64,000 nt of DNA, from contig JAYKYS010000011.1 of assembly GCA_036924285.1 (NCBI GenBank), positions 1,240,001 to 1,304,000 of the forward strand, given 5' to 3'. Numbering within the stretch: the first letter of the stretch is position 1; each line of letters starts with the position of its first letter. A program made the translations under genes and the position numbers. The notes beneath the pieces are model-generated. The model was given only the letters and a program-made list of their open reading frames with translations, made no database searches and was not told the DNA's origin. The DNA comes from Asterella californica (lineage: Eukaryota; Streptophyta; Marchantiopsida; Marchantiales; Aytoniaceae). Of the stretch, positions 23,563 through 33,049 are shown in pieces.

Positions 23563-26500
23563 TTAATTTTCACTCCGTCCTCGGAGTGAAGTATCACGTT
23601 GATGGAACTTCTTTAGCTTGTCGTGGTTCACTCGGTCGAAGAACGTACCACTCCTTTCTTGAAGATCGTAGGTGCCATTACTCCATACTTTGGAGATGAT
23701 GAAAGGTCCAAAATATCGACGTAAGAATTTCTTTTGGACTCGCTTGTGCCTAATAGCATCCCATAACATCACCCACTCACCCTCTTGAAATGGCTGTAAC
23801 TTCGTTTTGTTCTTCGCCAAGCGTTTGTCATAGCTCTTCTTCTGTTGTAGCTGAGCCATCTCAATTCGTTGAGCTGCGTCGTCTCTATTCTCCTCCAGCT
23901 CCAACAAGGTTTCTCCCCTCTCTTTCTCAGCTATTGGACCACCCTTTCTCTTCAGTCCAGCTTGCAAGGTTTGAAAGGTGGTTAGGTCGAACTGGATTGG
24001 TAATCTTGATTCCAACCCATACACCATCTTGAAAGGTGAATATCTCGTAGACGTCTTCACTGTTGTACGATACTCCCATAGAACCGCATGAAGACGCTTG
24101 TCCCAGTTGTGTTTGGCCCCTTCCATGTCAGCATCCTTTGCTAACATTTGACACAAGGTAAAGTTTGTCCTCTCTACCAAACCGTTTGAACTAGGTTTAT
24201 ATGAAGTAGTAACCCTCTGAGAAATGGAGAAGTGGGTGCACATAGCAGTAGTCATACCACTCACAAATTCTCGACCCCTATCAGAAACTAACTCCAGAGG
24301 ACATCCAAACCTAGTAATGATCCGTTCGTACAGAAATCTACCCACCTCAACTTCTCCAATAGGTACAAGAGGTCTAGCTTCTACCCACTTCGTAAGATAA
24401 TCTGTGGCTACAACAATATACTTATTGTTGCGAGGGGTGCGATTCAAAGGCCCAACAAAATCTATTCCCCATTTCTCGAAAGGTCCAAGAACCGGAATAG
24501 ATCTAAGAGGAGTGGAAACACTAGATTTGATAGCGAAAGCTTGACAAACATCACAGGTTTTACCATACGTCAAGCAATCTCTAAACATCCCCCTCCAGTG
24601 ATATCCCGCATCGAGTATCTTATGAGCCGTCAACTTGCCTGCGAAATGTCCTCCACATACTGGACCGTCATGGAATTCTTCCATGAGTCGTAGAGACTCC
24701 TCCTTGCTCGCAGCTCTTCTCAGGACCCCATCAACTCCTTCACGGAATAACACACCTTCCACCACCGAGTAAGGTTGACTTCGTTTCACCAGTGCCTTCT
24801 TCTCTCTGGTCCGCATCCCATCTGGATAGACACCTTCCGTAACAAAATCCCAAATTTCTTGATATTCTATTGGGATAATAGAGTTGCTCAAGACCATCAA
24901 ATCTTCGTCGGGAAAGGTGTCATCCACCGGCTCCTCTCCATCCCCATCGTAAGCTCTAGATAACAAATCTGCATTCGCGTGTTTCTTCCCCGGTCGATCA
25001 CAGATCTCATAGTCGTACTCTGACAATAAGAGCTTCCACCTTGCTAATCGTCCTTCGACCATAGGTTTATTGAAGATGTACTTCAATGCCTTATGATCTG
25101 TAACGATAGTGAACTTGCCTCCTATGAGATAATGTCGAAATTTTCTCAAAGCATAGATCACTGCTAATCCTTCTCTCTCTGTCACAGAATAATTTCTCTC
25201 TGCCTTGACCATTTGCCGACTAGCATATGCGATAGGATGATCTCTACCTTCAACATCATACTGACTTAAAGTACATCCTACTGCTATATTTGAAGCATCC
25301 GTATATAGAATAAACTGTTTATTCCAATCGGGCTTAACCAAGATCGGAGCTGAAGTAAGAGCTTTCTTCAGTTCCTCAAAGGCGGCTAGAGCTTCTTCAT
25401 CTCCTAAAATCAACACGTAATCTACTCCCTTCTTCAGATATACAGTCAAAGCATACGCTTTATGTGAGAACGAGAGTATAAACCTTCGATAATACCCCAC
25501 CATACCTAAAAACTGTCGTAGCTTAGTGAGAGTACTAGGAAAAGGGAGCTCTAAGATCTTCTGCACCTTCTCTGGATCAACGGCAATGCCGTCCTTGGAT
25601 ATGATATGACCCAAGAGTAACCCTTCCTCACACCCAAAAATACATTTCTCCGGATTGAGAGATGCATTTGCTACATCTAAACATTCTAAGACCTTCACAA
25701 GGTGCTCAAAATGCTTCTCCTTACTCCCATAAACACAAAAGTCATCTATAAAATCTCTCACAAACTTTCCTAAGAAAGGTTCGAACACTTTGTTCATAAA
25801 CCTTTGAAACGTCGCAGGAGCATTACACAGACCAAATGGCATGACTCGAAATGCAAACGTACCCCACGGAGTAGTGAAAGTGGTCAGGTGTTGATGTTCT
25901 GGTGCAATTTTGATCTGGTTATATCCGCTATAACCATCTCCAAAGCTGTACCATTCGTTTCCCGCCACTTCTTCCAAGATCTCGTCGATGAAAGGTAGAG
26001 GATAATAATCCTTCTTTGTGACCGCATTGAGCTTCTTGTAATCAACACACACCCGCAATTTGCCATTTTTCTTCTTTACGATCACAATGGGTGATACCCA
26101 TTCAGAATGCTCCACCTCGTAAATGAACCCAGCAGTGTGTAGCTTCTCGATCTCTTCTTTCACCAGATCCGCAATTGGAGGACTCACTCTTCGTTGCTTC
26201 TGTCGCACCGGTTTGACTTCCTTCTCTAACTCGATGCGATGCTGCTCCAGTGTGACCTCCCTCAGATCCTTGTAACTAAATGCAAATACATGAATGTATT
26301 TGCGAAAGATCTCTTCGAAACAACTCTTCTCCTCTTTAGTAACCTTCGATCCATAACGTAAGGTGGCAATTCTTCTCTCCACCTCCTCGGGAGTCAACGG
26401 TTCTTTGTCTCGATCTCTTTGCACTTCCGGAGACGGAAAAAGATCCACTACATTCACACCCACATTTCGTTCTTCTCTCTCCTCTTCTGACGATGTATTT

Positions 26501-28389
26501 TCAGATTCTGAATCTGAAGAATTGGTACCTACATCAGAAGTAGTATCAACAACTTCTGACTCCCAGTAGTCTGATGTGGGTCGATCCGATTCTGACGTCC
26601 CAACTTGATCTCCGAGCAATGGAACTTTGATCCGGTGGTGATTCGGTCCGATGCGTAAATAACCTTTGTGCCAGTTATCCGTTGCATGTACTGCTCGAAG
26701 CCAAGGTCTTCCGAGTAACATTTCATAACTTGACTCTTTCAAGATTTGAAATGTCATGTTTACTTGCACTCCCATTACTGACACACAAACTCTCTCCAGC
26801 ACTCCCAATGGTCTAACTCGCTGTCTGTTAGCCATGCCCACCGTGATACTAGAAGGACGAGTTGGTACTAGATCCAACTTCCTCATGAGTCGTTCTGAGA
26901 TGGCATTTACTGCCGATCCTCCATCGACAAGAACATCTGAGACATCTCTCCCATTGATACGAGCCTCTACTTTTGATGCCTTGTTGCACACCTCTCCTTC
27001 ACTAGCATCTAAAGCACTCACACCGACAGTAGAAGGATTTACCTTCTTCTTCCGACCTCGTCGGGAGCTTAGACCGCTACGAAGTTCTTTCCTCACCGAA
27101 GGATTCAGAGCAATCAACTGTCCCACAGTAATGTTTGCTCGTTGCTTACCCACGTCTTCCACCACATTGTATTTTGATTGCTCCATCGAAATTGTGAAAT
27201 CAGTATTTCCCAATTTCTTCCGCCGTTCTTTGGTTTTTGAAGAAGATTTGCTACTCCGAGTATTTTGACTTGGAGAATCTTCCATCACGACTGGTTCTCC
27301 TTCGTCGAGATGCGTCCTCATCCTCTTCCTCTCTTGAGCCAACAGCTCTACAGATTGAAAACCTTCTCGTACATCTCGTGGTTCCAAGATGTCAATGCAC
27401 GCTACACCCTTGTCCTTGCTTTGTGAAGTTGAAGCTCCATCCGCCGTTCCACCATTACGACTTGGACAATTACGTTGGAAATGTGATCCTCCACACGTAA
27501 AACATCCTTGGTTCGTGTAGTTACTTGGTGATCCTTGCGGTGGTCCACCTCTAGACTGATAGTTCCCATAACCTCGTGAGCCTCCTCCAACATTTGGACT
27601 ACGGTGTTGCAACAAATTCACCATATTGATCTTCAAATCTGCCAGAGACTCTGTCAAACTTTTCAACTCATCACGAAAGTCGGGAGTAACAGATCTAGAT
27701 GGTACAGTGACTGTAACCGCACTCGTAGGAGCTACCGGAGTCAGATTCTGAAATCGAACAGTCGGAACACTCGCAGGCTTTAGAGTTGGCATGATCGGCC
27801 CTTGCATATCTCCACATGCTGCCCCAACAGTCATTGGTTGCAAGTCGTCTCCATCCAGACTCTCTTCCATCCTGGTTGCGATCTTCACTGCATCAGCCTT
27901 CGAAGTTGGTCTCTCATACCGCACTTGCGTTCGAATCTCCGGCCTCAATCCCCCAATAAAATTCTTTGTGAGCATTGCTCCAATGCCCACCATCGTTGGT
28001 TCTACTACATCTCCACTCTTTCGTAAAACCACCCGAAACTTTTGTTCTAATTTCTCCACCCTCTCGGCGTAAGTCCTTACTTTCTCTTTCTCTCCTTGTT
28101 TGAGGTAAGTTACCTCTACCATTAACTTCTCGTAACTTTCATCAGGAAGAAAAGTTTCAATTAAAGCCTCCGTCAATACTTCCCAAGTATCAACTGGAGT
28201 CCCCACTACGCTTCTCTTCTTCCTATCCTCATACCATGTCAATGCAGAATTCTCAAGAAATTCAGGTATCAACCCTACCCACTCGCTCTTCTTTCGATCT
28301 CCATTGCCGATGCATGCTCGTTTGAAGTCCCTCACAAATCCTTCCACGTCTTCTCCATCCTTTCCGTAAAACACCGGAAGTTTCCCCAT
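23563..28389 (-). CDS. Gag-Pol polyprotein of element 1
   Basis: One open frame of 1608 residues. The start Met (MGKLPVF) is the first in a region conserved with elements 2 and 3. Order with rough positions: retrotransposon Gag domain (about 10-170, with ALTWYEDR), zinc knuckle CFTCGGSHFQRNC (about 295-307), retropepsin-like protease with VLVDGGSAV (about 484, Asp-Gly-Gly rather than Asp-Ser/Thr-Gly), RT (about 760-960, active site FIDDF near 882), RNase H (from about 1025, LYTDAS and TDHKAL), integrase zinc finger (HDG ... H ... CDVC, about 1240-1275), integrase core (IDFVGP, SDRGREF, VERTN) and a GPF module (RRYFGPFII). No chromodomain follows; the protein ends about 35 residues later. Gag and Pol share one frame with no slip site, so processing must set their ratio. 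All key catalytic residues appear intact. Confidence 0.93.
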   Translation of the reverse strand: MGKLPVFYGKDGEDVEGFVRDFKRACIGNGDRKKSEWVGLIPEFLENSALTWYEDRKKRSVVGTPVDTWEVLTEALIETFLPDESYEKLMVEVTYLKQGEKEKVRTYAERVEKLEQKFRVVLRKSGDVVEPTMVGIGAMLTKNFIGGLRPEIRTQVRYERPTSKADAVKIATRMEESLDGDDLQPMTVGAACGDMQGPIMPTLKPASVPTVRFQNLTPVAPTSAVTVTVPSRSVTPDFRDELKSLTESLADLKINMVNLLQHRSPNVGGGSRGYGNYQSRGGPPQGSPSNYTNQGCFTCGGSHFQRNCPSRNGGTADGASTSQSKDKGVACIDILEPRDVREGFQSVELLAQERKRMRTHLDEGEPVVMEDSPSQNTRSSKSSSKTKERRKKLGNTDFTISMEQSKYNVVEDVGKQRANITVGQLIALNPSVRKELRSGLSSRRGRKKKVNPSTVGVSALDASEGEVCNKASKVEARINGRDVSDVLVDGGSAVNAISERLMRKLDLVPTRPSSITVGMANRQRVRPLGVLERVCVSVMGVQVNMTFQILKESSYEMLLGRPWLRAVHATDNWHKGYLRIGPNHHRIKVPLLGDQVGTSESDRPTSDYWESEVVDTTSDVGTNSSDSESENTSSEEEREERNVGVNVVDLFPSPEVQRDRDKEPLTPEEVERRIATLRYGSKVTKEEKSCFEEIFRKYIHVFAFSYKDLREVTLEQHRIELEKEVKPVRQKQRRVSPPIADLVKEEIEKLHTAGFIYEVEHSEWVSPIVIVKKKNGKLRVCVDYKKLNAVTKKDYYPLPFIDEILEEVAGNEWYSFGDGYSGYNQIKIAPEHQHLTTFTTPWGTFAFRVMPFGLCNAPATFQRFMNKVFEPFLGKFVRDFIDDFCVYGSKEKHFEHLVKVLECLDVANASLNPEKCIFGCEEGLLLGHIISKDGIAVDPEKVQKILELPFPSTLTKLRQFLGMVGYYRRFILSFSHKAYALTVYLKKGVDYVLILGDEEALAAFEELKKALTSAPILVKPDWNKQFILYTDASNIAVGCTLSQYDVEGRDHPIAYASRQMVKAERNYSVTEREGLAVIYALRKFRHYLIGGKFTIVTDHKALKYIFNKPMVEGRLARWKLLLSEYDYEICDRPGKKHANADLLSRAYDGDGEEPVDDTFPDEDLMVLSNSIIPIEYQEIWDFVTEGVYPDGMRTREKKALVKRSQPYSVVEGVLFREGVDGVLRRAASKEESLRLMEEFHDGPVCGGHFAGKLTAHKILDAGYHWRGMFRDCLTYGKTCDVCQAFAIKSSVSTPLRSIPVLGPFEKWGIDFVGPLNRTPRNNKYIVVATDYLTKWVEARPLVPIGEVEVGRFLYERIITRFGCPLELVSDRGREFVSGMTTAMCTHFSISQRVTTSYKPSSNGLVERTNFTLCQMLAKDADMEGAKHNWDKRLHAVLWEYRTTVKTSTRYSPFKMVYGLESRLPIQFDLTTFQTLQAGLKRKGGPIAEKERGETLLELEENRDDAAQRIEMAQLQQKKSYDKRLAKNKTKLQPFQEGEWVMLWDAIRHKRVQKKFLRRYFGPFIISKVWSNGTYDLQERSGTFFDRVNHDKLKKFHQRDTSLRGRSEN
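23569..23590 (-). promoter_or_regulatory. hairpin before the polypurine tract, element 1
   Basis: TTCACTCCG - AGGA - CGGAGTGAA on the minus strand: 9-bp arms, 4-nt loop. It lies within the last codons of gag-pol. The same hairpin occurs in elements 2 and 3. Confidence 0.75.
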
Positions 28390-28524
28390 TCTTCTCTTCT
28401 TTTCTTCTTCTTACTCAAGGTACTGCTTGCAGATGTGAAGATCGCACTTCACCGCAATCCACAATTTCCCCGTTGAGCTCTCTCCTCTCCAAAGGTTGGA
28501 ATAAGTTTGACCCTCATGGTCATC

Positions 28525-28989
28525 TTATCTCTCGTGTGATAGACTATCTCCATCCTCGCTAGAGGTCTTCACTCGTTCCGTTTCTACACTCAACCTTCTC
28601 TCCAGACCTTCGGCTACAGTTTCAAGCAGAGCAACCACTGCGCTACACTCGTGCTCAACTGGAATCCCATCCACTCCACATCTAGGACAAAAGGTTGTAG
28701 GGTCAATGACGGCTTGTCTAGGGGAAGAAGGACCTATGTGTAAGCTTAAGTCGACCAACCCTCTTCGCTCACGCAAAAGTCTATTCTTTGTAGGACACTT
28801 GCTCACTTTATGTCCTTCTTCTCCACACAAAAAGCACCTCGAGTTCTTCTCCTGGTTCTTACGACTACTCTCTGCTTCTTCCTCAAATTCTAGTCGAAAT
28901 TCTCCTTTCGCCAGATCAGCGGTAACTATCACCGCATAGCCTTGAGGGATCTTGCTCAACCTCAATTTCCACTCTTGCTGTCCTTCCAT
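28525..28989 (-). CDS. small two-finger zinc protein of element 1 (ORF upstream of gag)
   Basis: 154 residues, with its own start and stop, ahead of gag-pol in the same frame and separated by 135 nt. N-terminal part: alternating hydrophobic strands (WKLRLSKIPQGYAVIVTADL). Then a CCHC knuckle (C52, C55, H60, C65; C-x2-C-x4-H-x4-C), a conserved LVDLSLHIGPSSP segment, a second metal-type motif (C101, C104, H113, C115; C-x2-C-x8-H-x-C), and a helical tail. Element 2 (34061-34552) and element 3 (50523-50032) encode clear homologues with the same spacing. Gag has its own knuckle, so this is an additional protein. I do not know a named family for it; a nucleic-acid-binding accessory role is inferred from the knuckle. 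Confidence 0.8.
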   Translation of the reverse strand: MEGQQEWKLRLSKIPQGYAVIVTADLAKGEFRLEFEEEAESSRKNQEKNSRCFLCGEEGHKVSKCPTKNRLLRERRGLVDLSLHIGPSSPRQAVIDPTTFCPRCGVDGIPVEHECSAVVALLETVAEGLERRLSVETERVKTSSEDGDSLSHER

Positions 28990-29560
28990 GACGATGATCT
29001 GTCATACATCTCTCTCGCTCTATAGTTTGTTTGACACTTTTTTATCACTCGACTATCTTCTCGCTTAACAATCTCTCACATTACTAAGTAGAAGCTTAAC
29101 TTGTCAACCCTGAGCCTCAGAGATCGAACATAACCCTCTCAAGAATTCTGTAATTCTTTCACTCTTTTACTTCAGCAAGCGATATAACAGATTTGACCCC
29201 CCTTCGCTTCGAATGCCATAACTCCAATTCTACTCGATCAATTCACGCATGATTTGGGTGCCTAGATAGCTTATCTTGCAAGCTATCAGCATGGAAGATT
29301 TCAAGGTCTAACTCTAAAAACTGAAAATATGAAAATGACTGTAAACTCCTTCCCGAGAGCTCACTATTTGATACCGAAAAACCCCCTTAACTTCCGAAAG
29401 ACATAATTCTCTCCTCACAATTGATCTCTCGGAGATATCAAGCTTATTGGAAAGCTTATCTTGCCCTCTATAACATGGTGTATGTACAAAGGTTCTGAAC
29501 TCATGCTCGAAAACAGACATGAACTGTACTAACGACTACATACGAATCTTTGTATCGAGG
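28990..29560 (-). other. leader of element 1
   Basis: Sequence between the primer-binding site and the zinc-finger ORF. No long frame. It holds no clear counterpart of the basic ORF found in elements 2 and 3. Confidence 0.5.
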
Positions 29561-29577
29561 TCCCGGCAACGGAACCA
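29561..29577 (-). promoter_or_regulatory. primer-binding site, tRNA-Glu type, element 1
   Basis: Minus strand reads TGGTTCCGTTGCCGGGA, 3 nt inside the 5' LTR. Its complement, TCCCGGCAACGGAACCA, is the 3' end of plant tRNA-Glu with CCA as I know it. The match covers 17 nt. Confidence 0.85.
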
Positions 29578-29580
29578 AAA

Positions 29581-30380
29581 TGTAAGCCGGCCTGTCTCTC
29601 ACCCAGGGGTACCTCAGATGACTAGGATTACTAGTGCACCCTAATTACAAAGATTTAAGTACACCCATGCTCACTTCACTCAACTCTCTGACCCGTATGG
29701 TCACATCGGTACCTCTAATAGCGTTCCTGCACACAAGTTCTAATCCCGCTCTCAACATTACATCGCAAAATACTCAAGGACTCCCAAGGTCTCCAATGCT
29801 CACTTTACTTACAGTCAGGAAAAATGAGAGTGTCTTCCACCTTCTCAACTCCTCCTTATATACTCTACAACTTCTTACCGTGGTAACTTTCACTAAGTTA
29901 CGTTACCTCATGGTAAGTGCGCAATCCAAAATAGTAAAACTTCTAAAGGCTACTAAGACTCAAGAATAGCACACACATTACTTGTTCTACTTTACTAAAG
30001 TAAGAGATTCTCCTACTTTAGCTTTTGTAAAGTGTTAACTTTCCACGCTATCCAGTCGAAAGACGACAACACACTAATACGTCTTTTGAGGAGCATCTTT
30101 AGATCTTTGTGCATGACTTTTCATCATGCATCCAATCAGCGATGGTCAACAAAGTTACATACTTTTGGAAAGCATATTTAGAGCTCCGCACTTGTCCTAT
30201 AGTGCCATAGTGGAACCTCTAATAGTTTCCTCAACTTAGTTATAACTATCTCAGCTAGTTATGACTACTTTTGATCACTCTAAATTTAGATCTTCAAACT
30301 AGAGTAACCTTTAAGATAGTCATACTTAATGAAATGTATATAAGCATACACACAAATAATGGGATACTTGTGGTGTGACA
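29581..30380 (-). repeat. 5' LTR of element 1
   Basis: 800 bp, TGT...ACA. A TATATAA box on the minus strand near 29863-29854 is a plausible core promoter. A GTGAGAGACAGGCC block near the internal end is shared with the LTRs of elements 2 and 3. Confidence 0.93.
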
Positions 30381-31828
30381 GATCTGATATCGGTCTTCTC
30401 TGGTAGGTAGATCTCTGAAGACTCTCTGATCTCGTAAGCATCAAGAACGAAGAGCTTGACTCATCTATCGCAAAGAACAACCCAATCTCAAGTCGTGGGC
30501 GATGAAAAACTGACGTAAGCGTTTCCCTGCGAGCCAATTTCACTAAGAAATACCAAATCGCCCAATGAAACTTAATATCGTCTTCAATTTCCTGAAGGAC
30601 TCTGCGTTCTTACCCCCATGGATCCAAGGACAGCAAGTTTGGACTCCTGAACCCCATCATAGAGTGGTGTATGCAGGGTCAACTAACAAAGAGCTCACAC
30701 AATTTGTGTAGGAGTAGCATTTGAGAGACAAGGTGCCACGCTCGGAATACCACAATTTATAAACTTGATCTGTATGTTTACAAGGTATGTGATCATACAT
30801 GAGAGTCCTAAGATATCAATAGGGGAGCTTCACTGCACCATTATAGAATGGAAGAAATGTTCAAGCAGAACAGTGTCGTGTCGTGGACCGTCTTCTACCT
30901 GAAATTCAAATTTCAATGCTTATCATTATCGCTCCAAAGACACTCATGAGACTAAAAATGAGGCTTTTTGCACAACTTTGGATCTTCACTTTCATCGCAT
31001 CAATGAGTAGAGCTCAATGTCTGCTTTTCATGGGCACTTTGTCTATTTCATTTGGACACGTAGTGGAGAAGTTACGAGACTCAAAAGATGAGAAAAGCAA
31101 GCTAAGCCTTAGCTTAAGGCTTTTTGCACAACTTCGGATCTTCTCTTTCATTGCATCAATGGGTAGAGCTCGTTGTCAGCTTTCCATAGGCACTTCGTCT
31201 ACTTCATTTGGACGCCTAGTGGAGAAGTTACGAGACTTCAAAGAAGAGAAAATCAAGCTAAGTCTTAGCTTACTATTGATGTTTGTAGCTCCTGGCATGA
31301 TACTAAGGAGTACGCAAGGGGTATGCTAGCTCATTATCTAAGAAAACTTGTACGTACAGCGATTGACGTAAGGGGCAGCTTAAGAGACTAGCTTGTTTCT
31401 ACGACTTGTCGATGAACGGTTTGGAGAATTGAGAAGTCCAATTGCATGCACGCAAGGTGTCATGAGGTTCAGATCTGTGCAGACTACATGTTGGTTATGA
31501 TTGTTCGTGAAGAGACGGATCGAAGAGTGTGTTCTGGAAGAAATTGAGACGCATGAGAAGTTTTTTGAGTGCTGAATGTTTTTATAGCAACATTCTCATT
31601 CAAAGAAATGTACAAGAAGGTATGCATAAAAGATCTCACAAAAGACCTGTAAGTCCATTCTACTCAAAAAAGAAATAAGGGCCTAGCGTACAGAGCTACT
31701 GTCAACTAGTCCTACTCCTCTCTATAGCTGCTATCTAGATCTTATTTTTCACTCCCAAGAGACTTGCTCCGTATAGACTTGCTCAACATGATAATTAGAA
31801 ACACCACATAGCATATCACAGCGAGAGC
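30381..31828. other. right half of the repeat split by element 1, plus rearranged pieces
   Basis: 30381 to about 30645 continues the homology to 59030-59460 (plus to plus). About 31330-31570 matches 59505-59755 in the opposite orientation. Between them lies the 156-bp duplication at 30961-31272. An open frame of 148 codons (30883-31329) spans the duplication, but only because 156 is a multiple of three; I do not regard it as a gene. Confidence 0.6.
30961..31272. repeat. tandem duplication, 2 x 156 bp
   Basis: Units at 30961-31116 and 31117-31272, both starting 'aggctttttgcacaact'. They differ by scattered substitutions. Each ends with 'aagctaag(c/t)cttagctta', a small palindrome. Confidence 0.85.
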
Positions 31829-32741
31829 TGTAACGACCTATGTTACACATAGGAAGTTTGTCTATTAGTAAGGTGTTTAGTTATAACTAAGTGTTGAGAA
31901 TGTTTATTGGCTGCCAAAGTACTTTAAGGATGTATCAAGTTAGTCATGACTATCTAAAAGTTAGTTATGGTTAAACTTAGCTGTACTTTTGGCAGAATTC
32001 AGATATTTGCTAAAGAGTGAGCACTACTATCTTGTCATCTTGTCTAAAAGGTAGAAAGGAGGTGGAAAGTATCTCTTATCTCCTTTTTGACTTGATATTA
32101 GTGGTTGGATTAAAGTTGTGGACTTTGTGGGCATTAAAAACAAGAAGAGATTCCACATGTTTCCTTTTTAGTGGGTCCTAGTGTAGAGGGGGGGTGGAAA
32201 TTCGAGATTCTTTGAAAATATTCCAGAATCCTTCTAGAAGTTGTTGACTTTGAAGGAATAAGCCCATGTGAAAAGGTAAAAAGTCCATGTGATCAATGCT
32301 TTTACCTTAAGTAATATCTTTGTAAAACCCGGTAAAAGTAGTTACGGCTGAGTTACCGGGGGTACCAAAGTAAAAACCTATAATGTATAAATAGAGGAGT
32401 AGAGAAGAGCTCCTCATCCTTGTTTTCACATTGTCGTAATGACAACTTGAGTAATATAGAGAGTGTGGGATATTTTTAGCATGTGAGAACTTGAGAGACG
32501 TCGTTAGAATGGAGGATTTTAGTTGATGTGTTTAAGGAGATTTTTAGTTGATAAGTTTGTGGGTGTATGAATGAGTGAACTCAGCATTTTCCCTTCAAGT
32601 TCATGGTGTGCTTCCATCAAAGCCATCAGAGGTGACCCCTGAGTGAGAGACAGGCCCGACATGTTGCAGATTCGTGGATGACGATCGTGGAGGTTAAGAG
32701 ATCGGGGGGTAGTTAATCGATAGGACCGCGGAGGGTTTACA
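31829..32741 (+). repeat. 5' LTR of element 2
   Basis: 913 bp, TGT...ACA. TATAAATAG at 32386-32394 is a likely TATA box. A short hairpin CCTATGT-TAC-ACATAGG lies just inside the left end. Confidence 0.92.
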
Positions 32742-32745
32742 TTTT

Positions 32746-32762
32746 TGGTTCCGTTGCCGGGA
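32746..32762 (+). promoter_or_regulatory. primer-binding site, tRNA-Glu type, element 2
   Basis: TGGTTCCGTTGCCGGGA, 4 nt after the LTR end. It is identical to the site in elements 1 and 3. Confidence 0.85.
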
Positions 32763-33049
32763 CCTCACTTGAAGGGATCGTTGAACGATGTTTAGAGTTC
32801 AGTTCTATATTCGACAAAAGGAGATTATGAGAGAGCACATGGAGAGAACGTTGGGAGGAGAGAGAGCTAACGCGATGTTAGCAACGTTAGAACCTTTCGT
32901 GTATCCCGTAGTGATATATGACACGTTCGAAGTCATTCTTTACATCTTGTTCACTTAGAAAGGGTTTGAGGAGAGTTGAAAGAGGGTGCAACAAGAGTTG
33001 TAGAGAAAAGAGGAGAGAAAAGTTATTAGAGAAGATAAATTTGTGAATA

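Larger units (their letters stand above)
22724..30380 (-). mobile_element. element 1: intact Ty3/gypsy LTR retrotransposon
   Basis: The element is 7.66 kb. LTRs lie at 22724-23549 and 29581-30380; they are identical by eye apart from one extra 26-bp unit in the left copy. On the minus strand the order is 5' LTR, tRNA-Glu primer-binding site, leader, a zinc-finger ORF (28989-28525), one gag-pol frame (28389-23563), polypurine tract, 3' LTR. GATC flanks both ends (22720-22723 and 30381-30384). The near-identical LTRs and undamaged frames point to a very recent insertion that may still be mobile. It sits inside an older repeat whose related empty site is at about 59017-59047. Confidence 0.93.

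Noticed and set aside
30883..31329. 148-codon frame across the 156-bp duplication
   Set aside because: It is open twice because the repeat length is a multiple of three; no homologous frame exists elsewhere in the window.
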